From Microcoleus vaginatus_C (lineage in GTDB: Bacteria > Cyanobacteriota > Cyanobacteriia > Cyanobacteriales > Microcoleaceae), in the NCBI GenBank assembly GCA_040004035.1, contig JAMPLN010000017.1: a stretch of DNA of 64,000 nucleotides; one strand, written 5' to 3'. The notes beneath the pieces were generated by a model. It was given only the letters and a program-made list of their open reading frames with translations. It made no database searches and had not been told where the DNA came from. The first letter of the stretch is position 1. Each line of letters starts with the position of its first letter. Positions 63,760 through 64,000 of the stretch are shown one piece after another. The translations under genes and the position numbers were made by a program.

Positions 63760-64000
63760 ATGAAGTTCAAAGAATGGATCGATTATCTCAAACAAAATCA
63801 ACTGCTAGGCCTGCGGCAATATATAGCCACAAACCCTCCCTGGATGACAGGGACAGTAGTAGGTATAATGTCTGTCATCATGCTGCAAGTGGGAATGTGG
63901 AAACCCCTTGAATATTTGGGATACAAAACTCTCTTTCAAATTCGAGAATCGGGAATTTTGCCCAATCCCGGATGGGATGAGAGAATTGTGGTAATTGCGA
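63760..64000 (+). CDS. CHASE2-domain sensor protein, partial (runs off the window)
   Basis: The first 80 codons, with the ATG at 63760. Translation gives MKFKEWIDYLKQNQLLGLRQ, a hydrophobic helix (MTGTVVGIMSVIMLQVGMWK) and then LEYLGYKTLFQIRESG, followed by PNPGWDERIVVIA. The PLEYLGYKTLFQIR and WDERIVVIA pattern is characteristic of extracytoplasmic CHASE2 domains, which here would be followed by a cytoplasmic kinase, cyclase or GGDEF domain out of view. Together with the preceding FecR protein it forms the FecR-CHASE2 pairing common in cyanobacteria. Confidence 0.78.
   Translation, partial: MKFKEWIDYLKQNQLLGLRQYIATNPPWMTGTVVGIMSVIMLQVGMWKPLEYLGYKTLFQIRESGILPNPGWDERIVVIA

Overview
The window is chromosomal DNA from a cyanobacterium, most likely a filamentous Oscillatoriales-type organism (Microcoleus, Oscillatoria or Phormidium-like). 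This rests on the very frequent HIP1-type octamers (gcgatcgc and close variants), a PetP cytochrome b6f subunit, a CoaR/CoaT cobalt system, many PAS/GAF kinases, a CHASE2/FecR pair, Uma2 and Rpn-type nuclease families, and abundant short palindromic dispersed repeats. No tRNA, rRNA, phage or complete insertion sequence was recognised. The genus is an inference.

Layout. 1-424: 20-bp tandem repeats and hairpins. 425-6398: a TPR-CHAT protein and alaS on the minus strand. 6399-7510: a gene-poor stretch that may hold a structured RNA. 7511-20681: a plus-strand signalling cluster of coiled-coil protein, membrane/OmpA protein, Ras-like GTPase, PAS histidine kinase and PAS/GAF adenylate cyclase. A strong hairpin terminator follows, then a CBS/PAS/GAF histidine kinase and a receiver-kinase hybrid. 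20708-41823: mostly housekeeping and solitary genes (FAD oxidoreductase, DUF2231 protein, CutA, pentapeptide protein, VIT/VWA protein, Rpn-like nuclease, pyrG, ROK kinase, TPR protein, mltA, GT8-like glycosyltransferase, carB, Uma2). 42068-49085: a TerY-P-type set (VWA, PP2C, protein kinase) that also holds an RNase III-like protein with a damaged active site and an unknown protein. 49190-51568: a leader and a CRISPR array of 31 identical-looking repeats with no cas gene in the window. 51675-56251: coaR and coaT with an Rpn-like gene between them and a palindromic MerR-type promoter with 20-bp spacing. 56748-64000: a divergent EF-G paralogue, Uma2, ArsA-like ATPase, petP, a FecR protein and the start of a CHASE2 protein.

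How the genes may work together. The best candidate for a little-described system is 7511-15803. A predicted single-pass protein with a peptidoglycan-binding OmpA end outside and a roadblock-like domain inside sits directly upstream of a Ras-like GTPase. The GTPase gene overlaps a histidine kinase gene, and the next gene, an adenylate cyclase, shares that kinase's N-terminal module. This suggests wall-linked small-GTPase signalling feeding into phosphorylation and cAMP. The 42-49 kb set would be a phosphorylation switch (kinase, phosphatase, metal-binding VWA adaptor) acting with a probably inactive RNase III fold.

Domain calls come from reading motifs in translations. No database or folding search was possible, so residue positions are approximate.
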